Shown here piece after piece: positions 34,459 to 43,424 of a stretch of 64,000 nt of DNA. The stretch is from CAYSCW01 sp964449165 (GTDB taxonomy: Bacteria > Acidobacteriota > Aminicenantia > Aminicenantales > Aminicenantaceae): NCBI GenBank assembly GCA_964449165.1, contig CAYVAT010000012.1, positions 1 to 64,000 of the forward strand, read 5' to 3'. The stretch's first letter is position 1. Each line of letters starts with the position of its first letter. Under the pieces are notes generated by a model, which had not been told where the DNA came from, did not search any database, and saw only the letters and a list, made by a program, of their open reading frames with translations. Both the position numbers and the translations under genes were made by a program.

Positions 34459-35811
34459 ATGAAATCCTTGATCAAATTCTTCAGCTCCGTCAGACTGGCC
34501 ATCGTCCTGTTGATCATCATCACCATCGCTTCCATAGTAGGGACTCTCATTCCCCAGCTCAGAAGTCCTGCCGAATATCTTGACCGCTACGGACAGTTGG
34601 CCAATCTCCTGATCAGGCTCGAGTTTACAAACCTCTATCATTCCTGGTGGTTTCTCGGCCTTCTGGTTCTCTTTTCTCTGAATATTCTGGTCTGTACTCT
34701 TACCCGCCTCTCTCCTAAACTGCGGAGGGTCTTCCGCCCCTCATTGGATTTCGAAAAGAAATCTCTCCTGGTGTTGAAAGTCAATGGGCGCCTCAAAAAA
34801 AACAGGAACCTGAACCAAAGCCGCGATGAGCTGGAGAAAGAATTAACATCCAGATATTACCGGATAAAGGAGAAAAAAAGGAATAATCAGGTTTATTTTT
34901 TAGCAAGAAAGAGGATGTTGGGTCTTTTCGGACCGGACATCGTCCATCTCGGCCTTCTGATTATCCTTTTGGGAGGAATCATCAGCGGTATTGGTGGTTT
35001 CAGAGCCAACCTCCAGATCTCCGAAGGACAAATACTCCCCATTCCAAGGGCAGATTTCGACCTACGGCTGGATGAATTCAAGACAGAATACTATCCCAGC
35101 GGCGCTGTCAAAGACTGGAAAAGCACCCTCACCGTTATCGAAGAGGGTAAACAAATTCTGACCAGAATCATCGAGGTTAACCATCCTCTCTCCTATAAAG
35201 GATATGTCTTTTACCAGAGCAGCTTCGGGTGGGACTGGAAGAATCCAACTCTCGAGATCTGGGCAAAAAAGAATTCAGATCCAGCGTTCGCAAAAAAAAT
35301 CGAGCTTAAAATCGGGGAAAAAGCCAGATTGAACGATGATGGCCTTGAAATTTCAGCCCTCCATTTCGTCCCAGATTTCGTCATCACCGAGAATAACCAA
35401 ATCGCAACACGGTCTCTCGAGCCCAATAACCCTGCGGCATTTATCGAAGGCTGGCAGGGAGAGGAGAAAATCTTCTCGGGATGGATATTTGCAAAATTTC
35501 CAGATGTTAACCGAATCCATTCCAGCAGGGAAACCGACCTAAAACTGGAGCTTAAGGATTTCAAAGGCAATCAATATTCAGGAATCCAGGCGTCAAAAGA
35601 TCCAGGCGTTAATTTCATCTGGGTAGGATGTTCTATCCTCATGCTCGGGCTTTTCGTGGCCTTTTATTGGCCTGCCAAAGAGATCAAGGTTATTCTGGAA
35701 GAAAGCCTGGGGAGAACCGAACTTATTGCAGGCGGATTAGCTCCTAAGAACAGGGAAGCTTTCATATCTGAATTCAACTCATTCATGACAACCTTAGGGA
35801 GATCAAAATGA
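34459..35811 (+). CDS. resB: ResB/Ccs1-like cytochrome c maturation protein
   Basis: A 450-residue inner-membrane protein. TM helices are near residues 12-32 (LAIVLLIIITIASIVGTLIP), 58-75 (WWFLGLLVLFSLNILVCTL), 155-175 (DIVHLGLLIILLGGIISG) and 390-410 (WVGCSILMLGLFVAFYWP), with a large periplasmic domain between the last two. VNHPLSYKGYVFYQSSFGWD is the typical ResB block. With CcsB it forms the system II heme lyase that moves heme to the periplasm and attaches it to CxxCH motifs, which the many cytochromes here need. The stop overlaps the ccsB start (ATGA). Confidence 0.93.
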   Translation: MKSLIKFFSSVRLAIVLLIIITIASIVGTLIPQLRSPAEYLDRYGQLANLLIRLEFTNLYHSWWFLGLLVLFSLNILVCTLTRLSPKLRRVFRPSLDFEKKSLLVLKVNGRLKKNRNLNQSRDELEKELTSRYYRIKEKKRNNQVYFLARKRMLGLFGPDIVHLGLLIILLGGIISGIGGFRANLQISEGQILPIPRADFDLRLDEFKTEYYPSGAVKDWKSTLTVIEEGKQILTRIIEVNHPLSYKGYVFYQSSFGWDWKNPTLEIWAKKNSDPAFAKKIELKIGEKARLNDDGLEISALHFVPDFVITENNQIATRSLEPNNPAAFIEGWQGEEKIFSGWIFAKFPDVNRIHSSRETDLKLELKDFKGNQYSGIQASKDPGVNFIWVGCSILMLGLFVAFYWPAKEIKVILEESLGRTELIAGGLAPKNREAFISEFNSFMTTLGRSK

Positions 35812-36626
35812 TTGAATCCACACTCTTTCTCATCACTTTCATCCTCTATATCTTGGCCGCCCTCTTCTACCTCGGCTTTCTCTTCTCCAAAAGAGAAGGC
35901 ACAGCCAAAACGGGCCTGAGTATTGCTTCTGTGGGATTCATCATTCATACTTTGGCCCTCGTCTTAAGAACTTTCGAAAGCGGTCATGCCCCTTTTACCA
36001 ACATGTATGAGTCTCTTTCTTTTCTCGCCTGGTCCTCTGTACTTGCTTATGTATTCATCGAGTTCAAGTACAAGGTTCGAAAAGCAGGAGCCTACGTCAT
36101 GCTGATCGTGGTGGCGGTCATGGCTCTTGCCTCCTCGCCGTTGATGCCCAAGGAAGCCGCACCGCTTGTTCCTGCTCTCCAGAGTTACTGGCTGTGGCTT
36201 CATGTTTCGGTTACCCTGCTCGGAGAGGCCTTTTTTGCGGTGGCCTTTATCACCAGCATCATGTATCTTGTGGCTGACTCGCGGGAGAAAGAGGGAAAAA
36301 CCAAAAAATCCAGCCTTACTTCAGAAAGGCTTGATTCCATCAGTTACAGATGTGTGGCTGTCGGGTTTCCCCTCTTTACCCTTGGAGGAATTGTCTTTGG
36401 CATGGTCTGGGCCTATAAAGCCTGGGGAAGTTACTGGAGCTGGGATCCCAAGGAAACCTGGAGCCTGATCACCTGGTTTGTCTTTGCCCTCTATCTCCAT
36501 ACCCGTATCGTGATGGGATGGAAAGGCCGCCGATCAGCATCCGTTGCCATTATCGGGTTCGTGGCAGCCATGTTCACCTATTTCGGCGTTAACTACCTGA
36601 TCATAGGCTTGCATAGCTACGTATAG
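35808..36626 (+). CDS. ccsB: CcsB/CcsA (ResC) cytochrome c maturation heme-handling protein
   Basis: A 272-residue inner-membrane protein of about eight TM helices. It carries the tryptophan-rich heme motif WGSYWSWDPKETWSLITWFV and the conserved histidines in FESGHAPFTNMYES, WLWLHVSVTLLGEA and ALYLHTRIVMGW that ligate heme. Together with ResB it makes the system II synthetase. It overlaps resB by 4 bp. A half copy of the palindromic element begins immediately after its stop. Confidence 0.95.
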   Translation: MIESTLFLITFILYILAALFYLGFLFSKREGTAKTGLSIASVGFIIHTLALVLRTFESGHAPFTNMYESLSFLAWSSVLAYVFIEFKYKVRKAGAYVMLIVVAVMALASSPLMPKEAAPLVPALQSYWLWLHVSVTLLGEAFFAVAFITSIMYLVADSREKEGKTKKSSLTSERLDSISYRCVAVGFPLFTLGGIVFGMVWAYKAWGSYWSWDPKETWSLITWFVFALYLHTRIVMGWKGRRSASVAIIGFVAAMFTYFGVNYLIIGLHSYV

Positions 36627-36716
36627 GGTCTTAGCAAGGATGGGGCAGGAATCAGCGCCTCATCACTTAACTAGATGAAATATCTTTGCTCATAACGGAA
36701 ATAAGGATGCTTACAT
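36627..36716. repeat. Nested palindromic element, half copy C
   Basis: About 90 bp matching the right half of copy B. GGGTCTTAGCAAGGATGG corresponds to the inner right arm, then GATGAAATATCTTTGCTCAT, and the outer end ACGGAAATAAGGATGCTTAC. The left half is missing because ccsB ends there. Confidence 0.65.
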
Positions 36717-36730
36717 CTCAGGAAAAAATA

Positions 36731-36759
36731 TTGACAACCTTCATGCTATCAAATAACAT
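36731..36759 (+). promoter_or_regulatory. Promoter of the tetraheme cytochrome gene
   Basis: TTGACA at 36731-36736 and TAACAT at 36754-36759, 17 bp apart, followed by GGAAAGGAGG before the ATG at 36786. Confidence 0.65.
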
Positions 36760-36785
36760 ACGTTCTGAAAGGAAAGGAGGAAACG

Positions 36786-37310
36786 ATGAAGAAGTGGCTT
36801 CTCATTTTGATAATCCTAGTATCTCTCATACTCATCATTACCCTTTTCAGCCAGGAATTCACCTACGTAGGTGCTAGCAAGTGTAAAATCTGTCATAAGA
36901 CGGAAAAACAGGGGAAGCAGTACCCCATCTGGGAAGAGAGCAAGCATTCCCAATCCTTTCAAGCATTGAGCACAGACAAGGCTCAGGAAATCGCCCAAAG
37001 CAGTGGAGTAGAAAACCCACCCGAGAGTCCAGAATGTTTGAAGTGCCACGGTCCGCTTTTTGAGAAAGCCCCTGAGCTCAAGGAAGAAGGAGTCGCCTGC
37101 GAGGTCTGCCATGGACCGGGAAGCGCCTATAAGAAATTAAGTATTATGAAGGACAAGGAGCAGGCAGTCCAGAACGGGCTTGTGCTCTATGGATCTCAAG
37201 AGGCCATCAAAAGCTATTGCTTATCCTGCCACGAAATGGCCCATAACAAACCTTTCGATTTTACAACAGCCTGGGATAAGATCAAGCACCCGAGGCCAGA
37301 AGAAAAATAG
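36786..37310 (+). CDS. Tetraheme cytochrome c, c554/c'-like
   Basis: A 174-residue membrane-anchored cytochrome. An N-terminal TM (LLILIILVSLILIITLF) precedes four CxxCH motifs: CKICH, CLKCH, CEVCHGPGS and CLSCH. The block YVGASKCKICHKTEKQGKQY with WEESKHSQSFQAL matches the cytochrome c554-type family found in periplasmic electron transfer. It likely shuttles electrons between inner-membrane quinol oxidases and the outer-membrane conduit. Single-gene unit with its own promoter. Confidence 0.92.
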   Translation: MKKWLLILIILVSLILIITLFSQEFTYVGASKCKICHKTEKQGKQYPIWEESKHSQSFQALSTDKAQEIAQSSGVENPPESPECLKCHGPLFEKAPELKEEGVACEVCHGPGSAYKKLSIMKDKEQAVQNGLVLYGSQEAIKSYCLSCHEMAHNKPFDFTTAWDKIKHPRPEEK

Positions 37311-37516
37311 GCGATTAGCCTTCTTAACACTATAAATTCAACGCATAAACAATAACTGAAGAGGAGCAGATCTCTTCCATTTACAAGGGGACAGTAAAAT
37401 TCCATTCTCGGCCACTGTGGTTTCAGCCGCCAGAATACTCTTTATGGGAACATTTCCGTATCCATTTTCGTAGATAGATAAAAAGGACGAAACAAGACTC
37501 CAGAGAGGAGAGTATT

Positions 37517-38530
37517 ATGACGAAAAAACCACTTTATGTTTTGATGTTTTCTTCTTTAATCTTTTTCGCAGGTTTAGGAACGGTTGCCGCTAAAGAAATC
37601 AACAAAGACTTTCACCAGAGTTTTAACGTCAAGAGAGGGGATTCGCTTCGTCTCCGGTTCGGTGACGGCAATGTACAGCTTATACCATGGGAGAAAGATA
37701 TCATCGATGTGAAGGTGCGATACTGGGCAGATATAGATGTTGTCGGAATCAGATTAGGCAGAAAGCATGACTTTGATGTGGAATTCAGCCAGACTGCAAA
37801 TAGCGTTTATGTCACCGGAAAGGAAGTGAGCGGCGCAACCATCGGGTTTCAAAACGAGAGGGTACATGAATATGTCTATGAAATACACGCTCCGAATTAT
37901 ATTACATTGGACCTGAATGGAGATGATGGGAACGTGGACATTGAGAACTGGGCAGCCGAGATAGAGTGCCGCATTGATGATGGAGATATCCACTTGAGAA
38001 ATATCGTCGGGGGGGAAACCTCAATCTGGGGAGAGGATGGAGATGTCAGAATCGACGACCTCAGTGGAGACCTGACCATCGAATTGGATGACGGAGATGT
38101 TAAACTCACTGGGTGTTATATGGGGCGTTGCCGGGTAGAAGGCGAAGATGGGGAAATCACGATCAGTCAGTCGAAAGGATCTTTTGACCTCAATGTGGAT
38201 GATGGAGATATTGTCATGGAAAAAATAGATGCGAAAGGATTGAATATAAGCACAGAAGACGGAGATGTAGAGGTCGATCTTTTAGCCGCCGATGCACTGG
38301 ATGCTGACATCAAGACAGACGATGGAGATATCAATATTGACCTCGAAGAAGGATTTTCGGTGTCTTTTTATGTCTCTGCCGATGACACAGATTCTATCCG
38401 GATAGATCTCGATAATGTAGAAGGCTATAAGGAAGACCATCATATCAAGTCCGGTAGTATAAACGGTGGGAAAGGGCGGTTGAAAATCCGGACTGCCGAT
38501 GGAAATGTCACGATCAGAGAGAAATCGTGA
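37517..38530 (+). CDS. Exported DUF4097-like beta-helix protein with Asp-Gly-Asp repeats
   Basis: A 337-residue protein with a signal peptide (LMFSSLIFFAGLGTVAAK) and a head domain (residues ~30-130: GDSLRLRFGDGNVQLIPWEK). At least seven repeats of about 20 residues follow, each with a D-D/E-G-D/E-(V/I) turn, for example LNGDDGNVDI, RIDDGDIHLR, GEDGDVRIDD, LDDGDVKLTG and TEDGDVEVDL. The pattern predicts a right-handed beta-helix with an acidic ridge, as in DUF4097 putative adhesins. The ridge of aspartates could bind Ca2+ or other cations. GAGAGGAG precedes the ATG. Function unknown. Confidence 0.8.
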   Translation: MTKKPLYVLMFSSLIFFAGLGTVAAKEINKDFHQSFNVKRGDSLRLRFGDGNVQLIPWEKDIIDVKVRYWADIDVVGIRLGRKHDFDVEFSQTANSVYVTGKEVSGATIGFQNERVHEYVYEIHAPNYITLDLNGDDGNVDIENWAAEIECRIDDGDIHLRNIVGGETSIWGEDGDVRIDDLSGDLTIELDDGDVKLTGCYMGRCRVEGEDGEITISQSKGSFDLNVDDGDIVMEKIDAKGLNISTEDGDVEVDLLAADALDADIKTDDGDINIDLEEGFSVSFYVSADDTDSIRIDLDNVEGYKEDHHIKSGSINGGKGRLKIRTADGNVTIREKS

Positions 38531-38625
38531 ATTGTGCCTCCCGCCTGACCGGTTGGATAATATTTCGGTCAGAATTTATTCTGAATTGAAGCTCTCTCAT
38601 GGATGCAGAGAAGGGAGTTTATTCT

Positions 38626-40554
38626 CTATATTTCCCTGATTTCCTCTGGGCTCGCCTCAGGATGTTCGTGTTCGAACATATCGCGGGGCATCTTTCCTGT
38701 CAGCCATGACGGGTTCATGGGATAAACTTTGGGATTAAAGACCGTGGACCAGAGATGCCAGATAGCAATGGCCAGGGTGGCCAAAATAGCTTCATAATAA
38801 TGGACGACCAGGGCCACATCCAAAACACCTTTAGGGAGAAACTGCACAAAATAATTGTCGAACCAGAGAAGGATCCCCGTAATGATCATGACTACGGTTC
38901 CCCAGATAAGGGCCCAGTATTCGGCTTTCTCGATGTAGCTGAATTGCTTGAAAGCGGGTGTTTTCTTGGATAAACCCAGGTTGAATAGGATACGCTGGAT
39001 GAAATCCCTGAAATCATAAAATTTCGGCATCATATCCTTGAGGAAGGTTCTTCCTCTGCGCGTAAAAATATAGAAAAAATGCCAGATGGTGACAAAGATC
39101 AGAACCACGGCAGCCACTCTGTGAATCACTCCCCTTAACTCAAAGCCATGTCTCCAGCCAAAAAAGAGTTTGGTGAGCCAGGACTGATCGAACCGAAGAG
39201 CAAATCCGGTAATCACCAGTACAATAAAACTCACGGTGAGCAAGGTGTGCTGCCAGAGTTCTCCTGTCCGCATCCTCCTCACCTGCGGCTTTTTGGTTAC
39301 CAGGATAATCTGCCTTATCAGGTCGATGATCCAATGGATAGCCATCAGGCCAATAATGACAATAATGGCTATGATATAGATGTTCTTGACGATTTCGGCG
39401 GCCTTGGTCTGCAGTCCTTTTCCTCCTATTCCATGAATGGGAGTGGATGCCAAAGCTGCCGATATCCCCGGATGGCATTCCCCACATGTTTTCTGAAGAT
39501 TAGCAGGATAAATCGAGGATTTCGGATCAGTGCTGGGAAGAATCTTGTGTTCTCCATGACAGGACGCACAATTGGCCACATAGGTATCTCCCGCTTTGGT
39601 TTTCAGGCCGTGATAACTATCGATAAAGGATGTCAAACGGCCTGTGGGCAGGCCATATTTTTCTGTAAGAGTGATAGATTCATGGCAGGGCGAACAGGTT
39701 GCCTCCGCCACCCTGACCTTTGACACAGGAGAGCGTGGATCACTTGGAGAAATGATGCCATGTTCTCCATGGCAGGTAGTACAGACCGGGGCATCTGTCT
39801 CTCCTCTGGCCACCATTTGGCCATGAATCCCCTCCCAAAAATCTTTCTCTATCCTTTCATGACACTTCCCACAGGTCTTTGGGATATTGAAATGATTGAT
39901 AGTGGATTCCGGGTCTCCGGGAGACAATATCTTATGGGCTGTGCCACCGGTGGAATGACAGTCGTTGCAGGTGGCGGCAACGCCGATCCCTCCTTTTACC
40001 GCCTTTCCGTGGACACTGTTTTCATAGACCTGGATAGGATGTTCAATCAAAATCTGGTACTTTTTGATAAGATTTATGTTTTCATGACATTTTCCACAAG
40101 TCTGAGGAAGATTGGCCGGGTTTGTTTTGGACAATTTCACCGATGAGGGAAGCACATCATGGTCCCCATGGCAATCTGCGCAGGTGGGAATATCCCTGCA
40201 CTCTTCCGCACTCATCCTTCCATGGAACCCATACTCTTCTTTGGCTTCCTGATGGCAGGACCCGCACCCATCGCACGCCACAGAAAAACCCGGTTTTTCC
40301 TTATGGGGAATGGTGCCTTTGTCAATATGGCAATCGAGACAGGCAAGTCCCTCATGGATGGAATGGGATAAATCCTCTTCGATGAGAGTATCGTGCTTCC
40401 CCATTTCATGGCAGTCGAGGCAGGCTGAACTGTCTATCTTTTCGTATTCCTCCTCTTTTTCCTGGGTGAGAGCAAAGGAAATCAGGATGAGACTGACCAA
40501 AATCACAAAAATAACCTTGAAGGATTTAAGCCCTTTTCCAGAAAATAAGTCCAT
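38626..40554 (-). CDS. CbcL-like fusion: 11-heme cytochrome c and cytochrome b561 membrane domain
   Basis: About 642 residues from the ATG at 40552-40554 (AGGAGAAGGAGG ahead; the longer frame to 40623 has no good ribosome site). After an N-terminal anchor, the periplasmic part carries eleven CxxCH motifs, one as CDGCGSCH with a third cysteine three residues ahead. From residue ~430 onward come four or five TM helices with paired histidines (LWQHTLLTVSFIVLVI, VIHRVAAVVLIFVTIWHFFY, VVHYYEAILATLAIAIWHLW), the pattern of b561/HydC-type diheme cytochrome b. The plan equals CbcL of Geobacter, a menaquinol oxidase feeding periplasmic hemes for extracellular reduction, with more hemes here than CbcL's nine. 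Lies alone on the minus strand. Confidence 0.92.
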   Translation of the reverse strand: MDLFSGKGLKSFKVIFVILVSLILISFALTQEKEEEYEKIDSSACLDCHEMGKHDTLIEEDLSHSIHEGLACLDCHIDKGTIPHKEKPGFSVACDGCGSCHQEAKEEYGFHGRMSAEECRDIPTCADCHGDHDVLPSSVKLSKTNPANLPQTCGKCHENINLIKKYQILIEHPIQVYENSVHGKAVKGGIGVAATCNDCHSTGGTAHKILSPGDPESTINHFNIPKTCGKCHERIEKDFWEGIHGQMVARGETDAPVCTTCHGEHGIISPSDPRSPVSKVRVAEATCSPCHESITLTEKYGLPTGRLTSFIDSYHGLKTKAGDTYVANCASCHGEHKILPSTDPKSSIYPANLQKTCGECHPGISAALASTPIHGIGGKGLQTKAAEIVKNIYIIAIIVIIGLMAIHWIIDLIRQIILVTKKPQVRRMRTGELWQHTLLTVSFIVLVITGFALRFDQSWLTKLFFGWRHGFELRGVIHRVAAVVLIFVTIWHFFYIFTRRGRTFLKDMMPKFYDFRDFIQRILFNLGLSKKTPAFKQFSYIEKAEYWALIWGTVVMIITGILLWFDNYFVQFLPKGVLDVALVVHYYEAILATLAIAIWHLWSTVFNPKVYPMNPSWLTGKMPRDMFEHEHPEASPEEIREI

Positions 40555-40769
40555 CCTCCTTCTCCTGTTTAAGTCCGGAAGCATCCTGTGTATTATAGCC
40601 TCATCCCCATCAATACTCAACAATTTCTCTAAATTTTATCGTATCTGTTAAGAATTAAAGGAAGCACCTTTTTTTTCTTTGGATTAAGCTTTCGCCCTCA
40701 ACATATAGATGGATAAAATTTCTGTTACAGGCTTCCATTCACGATGAAACCCGACCACAGTCACATATA

Positions 40770-41840
40770 TCAGCTTTCTTCATCTAATCCCCTGAAAAAG
40801 GCAGGCCAGAAGGGGTCCTGCTCGGGAATGGCTAATGAAACAGCGCTTCCATTCCGCCGGCGCATGAGCCTTTTCTTCGGGTCTTTTAAGACGCCTCCTA
40901 TGAGAGAGGCCTCTATGCCTTCTTCTTCAAGCCGTTTCAGGATTCTCTCAGAGTGTGAAGGACGGACTGTGATCAACAAAGATCCCTCTGCTATGGCTGA
41001 GAGGGAATCAATAGCAAAGGCCTCACAGACCATTCTTACTTCTTCAGGATAGATAAAGAGCGACTCATCGATGTCCATACCTACACCGCTGGCATTGGCA
41101 ATCTCGAACAGTCCCCCGATTACGCCTCCTTCAGTGGCATCATGCATGGCTGTCACTCCTCCTGTTTCCATAGCTACCATAGCGTCTTTCACCACAGTCA
41201 TTTCTTTACACAGGTCCTGAGCTTTCTTAATGAGGGAGGGTGGATAATCCTTGAGTAGTTCTCTCTCTCGAAGCACAGAGAGAATTCCGGCCGTTTCGAT
41301 GGCTGGCCCCTTTGTCAGGATAACATCATCTCCGGGTTTAGCATCAGCCGGCGTAACATAATCTCCTTTTCTGGCAACAGAAAAGATGGCAATTCCACCT
41401 ATGGTGGGAGCGGCAAAGCCGGGATAATAACCTGTATGGCCCCCAACGATAGCAATCTCCAACTCCTTAGCCGTTTTATGGATAGAATCGACTATTGTCC
41501 GGAAATCCTCGTTCGTGGTTTGAGGAGGCATGAGAAGCGTATAGGTCATGTATCGGGGCTTGACACCCATGACAGCTACATCGCTTGCCCCTATATGAAC
41601 CGTGTACCAGCCGAACATCTCCAGTGGCTGCTTGGGTATAGAGAAGATGGGATCTTCGGCGACAATAAGGACTTTATCATGGCCGATGTCTATGACTCCG
41701 GCATCAACGCCGGTAAGAGGTGGAACGAGGACAGAGCTGTCTTTTTTGCCCAGACGTTTGAGGAGATATCTGGAAAAAGTCTCGAAATCGATTTTCCCTA
41801 TCTTAAAATCAGGCTGAGCAGAAGCACCCCTTTTCTTCAT
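40770..41840 (-). CDS. HypE/AIR-synthase-related (PurM-fold) protein
   Basis: A 356-residue cytoplasmic protein of the PurM/HypE/SelD ATPase fold. HIGASDVAVMGVKPRYMTYTL, VDSIHKTAKELEIAIVGGHTGY, PGDDVILTKGPAIETAGIL and AMHDATEGGVIGGLFEIA are the standard blocks, including the GGHT and DATEGG segments that bind ATP and Mg2+. It lacks the C-terminal cysteine tail with which HypE makes the hydrogenase cyanide ligand, and no other hyp gene is near. It probably uses ATP to activate an amide or carboxylate of an unknown substrate. It is divergent from the flavoprotein pair and has its own operator (site 5) over the -10 box. Confidence 0.82.
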   Translation of the reverse strand: MKKRGASAQPDFKIGKIDFETFSRYLLKRLGKKDSSVLVPPLTGVDAGVIDIGHDKVLIVAEDPIFSIPKQPLEMFGWYTVHIGASDVAVMGVKPRYMTYTLLMPPQTTNEDFRTIVDSIHKTAKELEIAIVGGHTGYYPGFAAPTIGGIAIFSVARKGDYVTPADAKPGDDVILTKGPAIETAGILSVLRERELLKDYPPSLIKKAQDLCKEMTVVKDAMVAMETGGVTAMHDATEGGVIGGLFEIANASGVGMDIDESLFIYPEEVRMVCEAFAIDSLSAIAEGSLLITVRPSHSERILKRLEEEGIEASLIGGVLKDPKKRLMRRRNGSAVSLAIPEQDPFWPAFFRGLDEES

Positions 41841-41895
41841 TTTTGTCTCAAATTCTTATTTAGGAAAATTCATCTTTTTCTATTTTAGATTTTTC

Positions 41896-41910
41896 CTATT
41901 GTAACTATAG
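41896..41910 (-). promoter_or_regulatory. Putative Rrf2 operator, site 5, over the HypE-like gene promoter
   Basis: CTATTGTAACTATAG (one mismatch to CTATA-N5-TATAG; intact CTAT-N7-ATAG). On the minus strand TTGACT lies upstream and TACAAT 17 bp after it, so the palindrome covers the -10 box. Binding here would block the gene at 41840. Confidence 0.6.
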
Positions 41911-41972
41911 GAAATATAAAAGTCAAAATAAATCATATCCAGAGGATTCTGGAAACACGCTATCGAGATTTT

Positions 41973-42008
41973 TTGTCAGACGAGACATTATTTCTATAAT
42001 TACTATAG
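41973..42008 (+). promoter_or_regulatory. Promoter and putative Rrf2 operator, site 2 (flavoprotein pair)
   Basis: TTGTCA at 41973-41978 and TATAAT at 41995-42000 are 16 bp apart. The palindrome CTATAATTACTATAG at 41994-42008 overlaps the -10 box and +1 region. It has the same 15 bases as site 3 at 47743-47757, read on the other strand. Confidence 0.65.
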
Positions 42009-42047
42009 TGTCTATAAATAAAATATCATTTGTTATATAATATCTTC

Positions 42048-43424
42048 ATGCAAAGGGATTTGGCCCTTAGAGATGGTTCAAAGGTGGCTGTCATTGGCGG
42101 AGGTCCGGCTGGCTCCTTCTTTGCGCATTTTGTCCAGAAATACGCTCAACAAAATGGAATCAAGCTGTCGGTGACTATTTTCGACGGGAAAGATTTTTTG
42201 CAGCGTGGGCCCAGAGGATGCAACCTCTGTGCTGGTGTCCTTTCAGACAGTCTGCACCGGAAATTGAATGAAGAAGGCATTTTCCTGCCAGAGAAACGGA
42301 TCATCAGCTGGGTGGACGGATATAAGCTGCATGTGGGCGGTGAACACCTCCTTCTCACATGCACAGAGAACAAAAAAAACAGGATTGCCACTGTTTTCAG
42401 AGGAAATGGTCCTCGTTATTCGACATTTCCCCATGTGGTCAGCTTTGACGACTTTCTCCTGAGTCGGGCACAGGACAGAGGGGTTCGTGTCGTCTCCCAG
42501 CCTGTCTGGGATATCCGCCTCCCCAAAACTGAAGATGAGCCTGTCAGCCTTCTGTTTGGCAGCAAAGAACATCTCCAAAGCTTCGATGCAGATCTTGCTG
42601 TCGGCGCCTTTGGAGTAAACTCCTATCTAATGAAAAAAATACAAGGCCTTGGCTTTGGTTACAAGCCTCCTTCCACCCTGACTACTTTTCAGGCCGAATT
42701 CAATCTGGGAAGAGAAAAAGTCGTGAAGAATTTTAAGAACTTGATTCATGTCTACCTACCAGGATCGACGAACATTCGTTACGCCACAGCGATTCCCAAG
42801 GGAGATTACCTCTCCGTCACCCTGGTGGGCAAAAAAGATATAACCACGGATGTTTTTTCTGAATTCTACGGCTTCCATGAAATCAGAAACAAAATTCCGC
42901 TTTCAAAACCTCATTGTTTCTGTTACCCGAAAATCGTTGTTTCCCCCTCGAAGAAGCCTTTCTCCGACCGGCTGGTCATGATCGGCGATGCCAGCTTCTC
43001 CCGCCATTACAAAAACGGTATCGAGTCCGCCTTCCTGACAGCCAAGCTTGCCGCAGAAACAGCTATCAAGCTCGGAATCGATGACCGCTCTTTCTCATCT
43101 CATTACTTCAAAAAAGCCAAGAAACTTATCATCCATGACAATGCCTACGGCCGCTTTCTTTTTATGCTGAATGACATCATCTCCTCCATCCCTCTCCTGG
43201 CTGAGTCTCATCTCTCTCTGGCCAGAAGAAAAGGTGAAGCTTTATCAGCCAGGAAGCTGAGGTTCATCCTGTGGAACATGTTCACCGGGAACATTCCCTA
43301 CAAGGATATATTTAAGACCTCACTGGATATAAGACTCCAGGCCACACTTCTGTTGAATGTCTTGAGACTTATTATTCCAGGCAGGAAAAAGACCATTAGA
43401 AGAGACATTCAGAAGAAAAGTTGA
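42048..43424 (+). CDS. Geranylgeranyl-reductase-type FAD-dependent oxidoreductase, first of a pair
   Basis: About 458 residues from the ATG at 42048; a TTG at 42030 would sit too close to the promoter. The FAD Rossmann motif is KVAVIGGGPAGSFFAHF. RGCNLCAGVLSDSLHRKL follows with a CxxC, then a segment near GDASFSRHYKNGIESAFLTA that matches the second FAD-contact motif (GDA) of the geranylgeranyl reductase / p-hydroxybenzoate hydroxylase-like class. Such enzymes saturate isoprenoid chains of lipids, chlorophyll or menaquinone, but this subgroup is uncharacterised. It overlaps the second gene (tgATG). Possible role in modifying menaquinone or another redox lipid is inference. Confidence 0.8.
   Translation: MQRDLALRDGSKVAVIGGGPAGSFFAHFVQKYAQQNGIKLSVTIFDGKDFLQRGPRGCNLCAGVLSDSLHRKLNEEGIFLPEKRIISWVDGYKLHVGGEHLLLTCTENKKNRIATVFRGNGPRYSTFPHVVSFDDFLLSRAQDRGVRVVSQPVWDIRLPKTEDEPVSLLFGSKEHLQSFDADLAVGAFGVNSYLMKKIQGLGFGYKPPSTLTTFQAEFNLGREKVVKNFKNLIHVYLPGSTNIRYATAIPKGDYLSVTLVGKKDITTDVFSEFYGFHEIRNKIPLSKPHCFCYPKIVVSPSKKPFSDRLVMIGDASFSRHYKNGIESAFLTAKLAAETAIKLGIDDRSFSSHYFKKAKKLIIHDNAYGRFLFMLNDIISSIPLLAESHLSLARRKGEALSARKLRFILWNMFTGNIPYKDIFKTSLDIRLQATLLLNVLRLIIPGRKKTIRRDIQKKS

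Noticed and set aside
37754..38109. Minus-strand frames opposite the DDGD repeat protein
   Set aside because: They reflect the repeat-driven codon bias of the real gene.
40555..40623. Upstream start of the CbcL-like gene
   Set aside because: The region has no ribosome site, while AGGAGAAGGAGG precedes the inner ATG.
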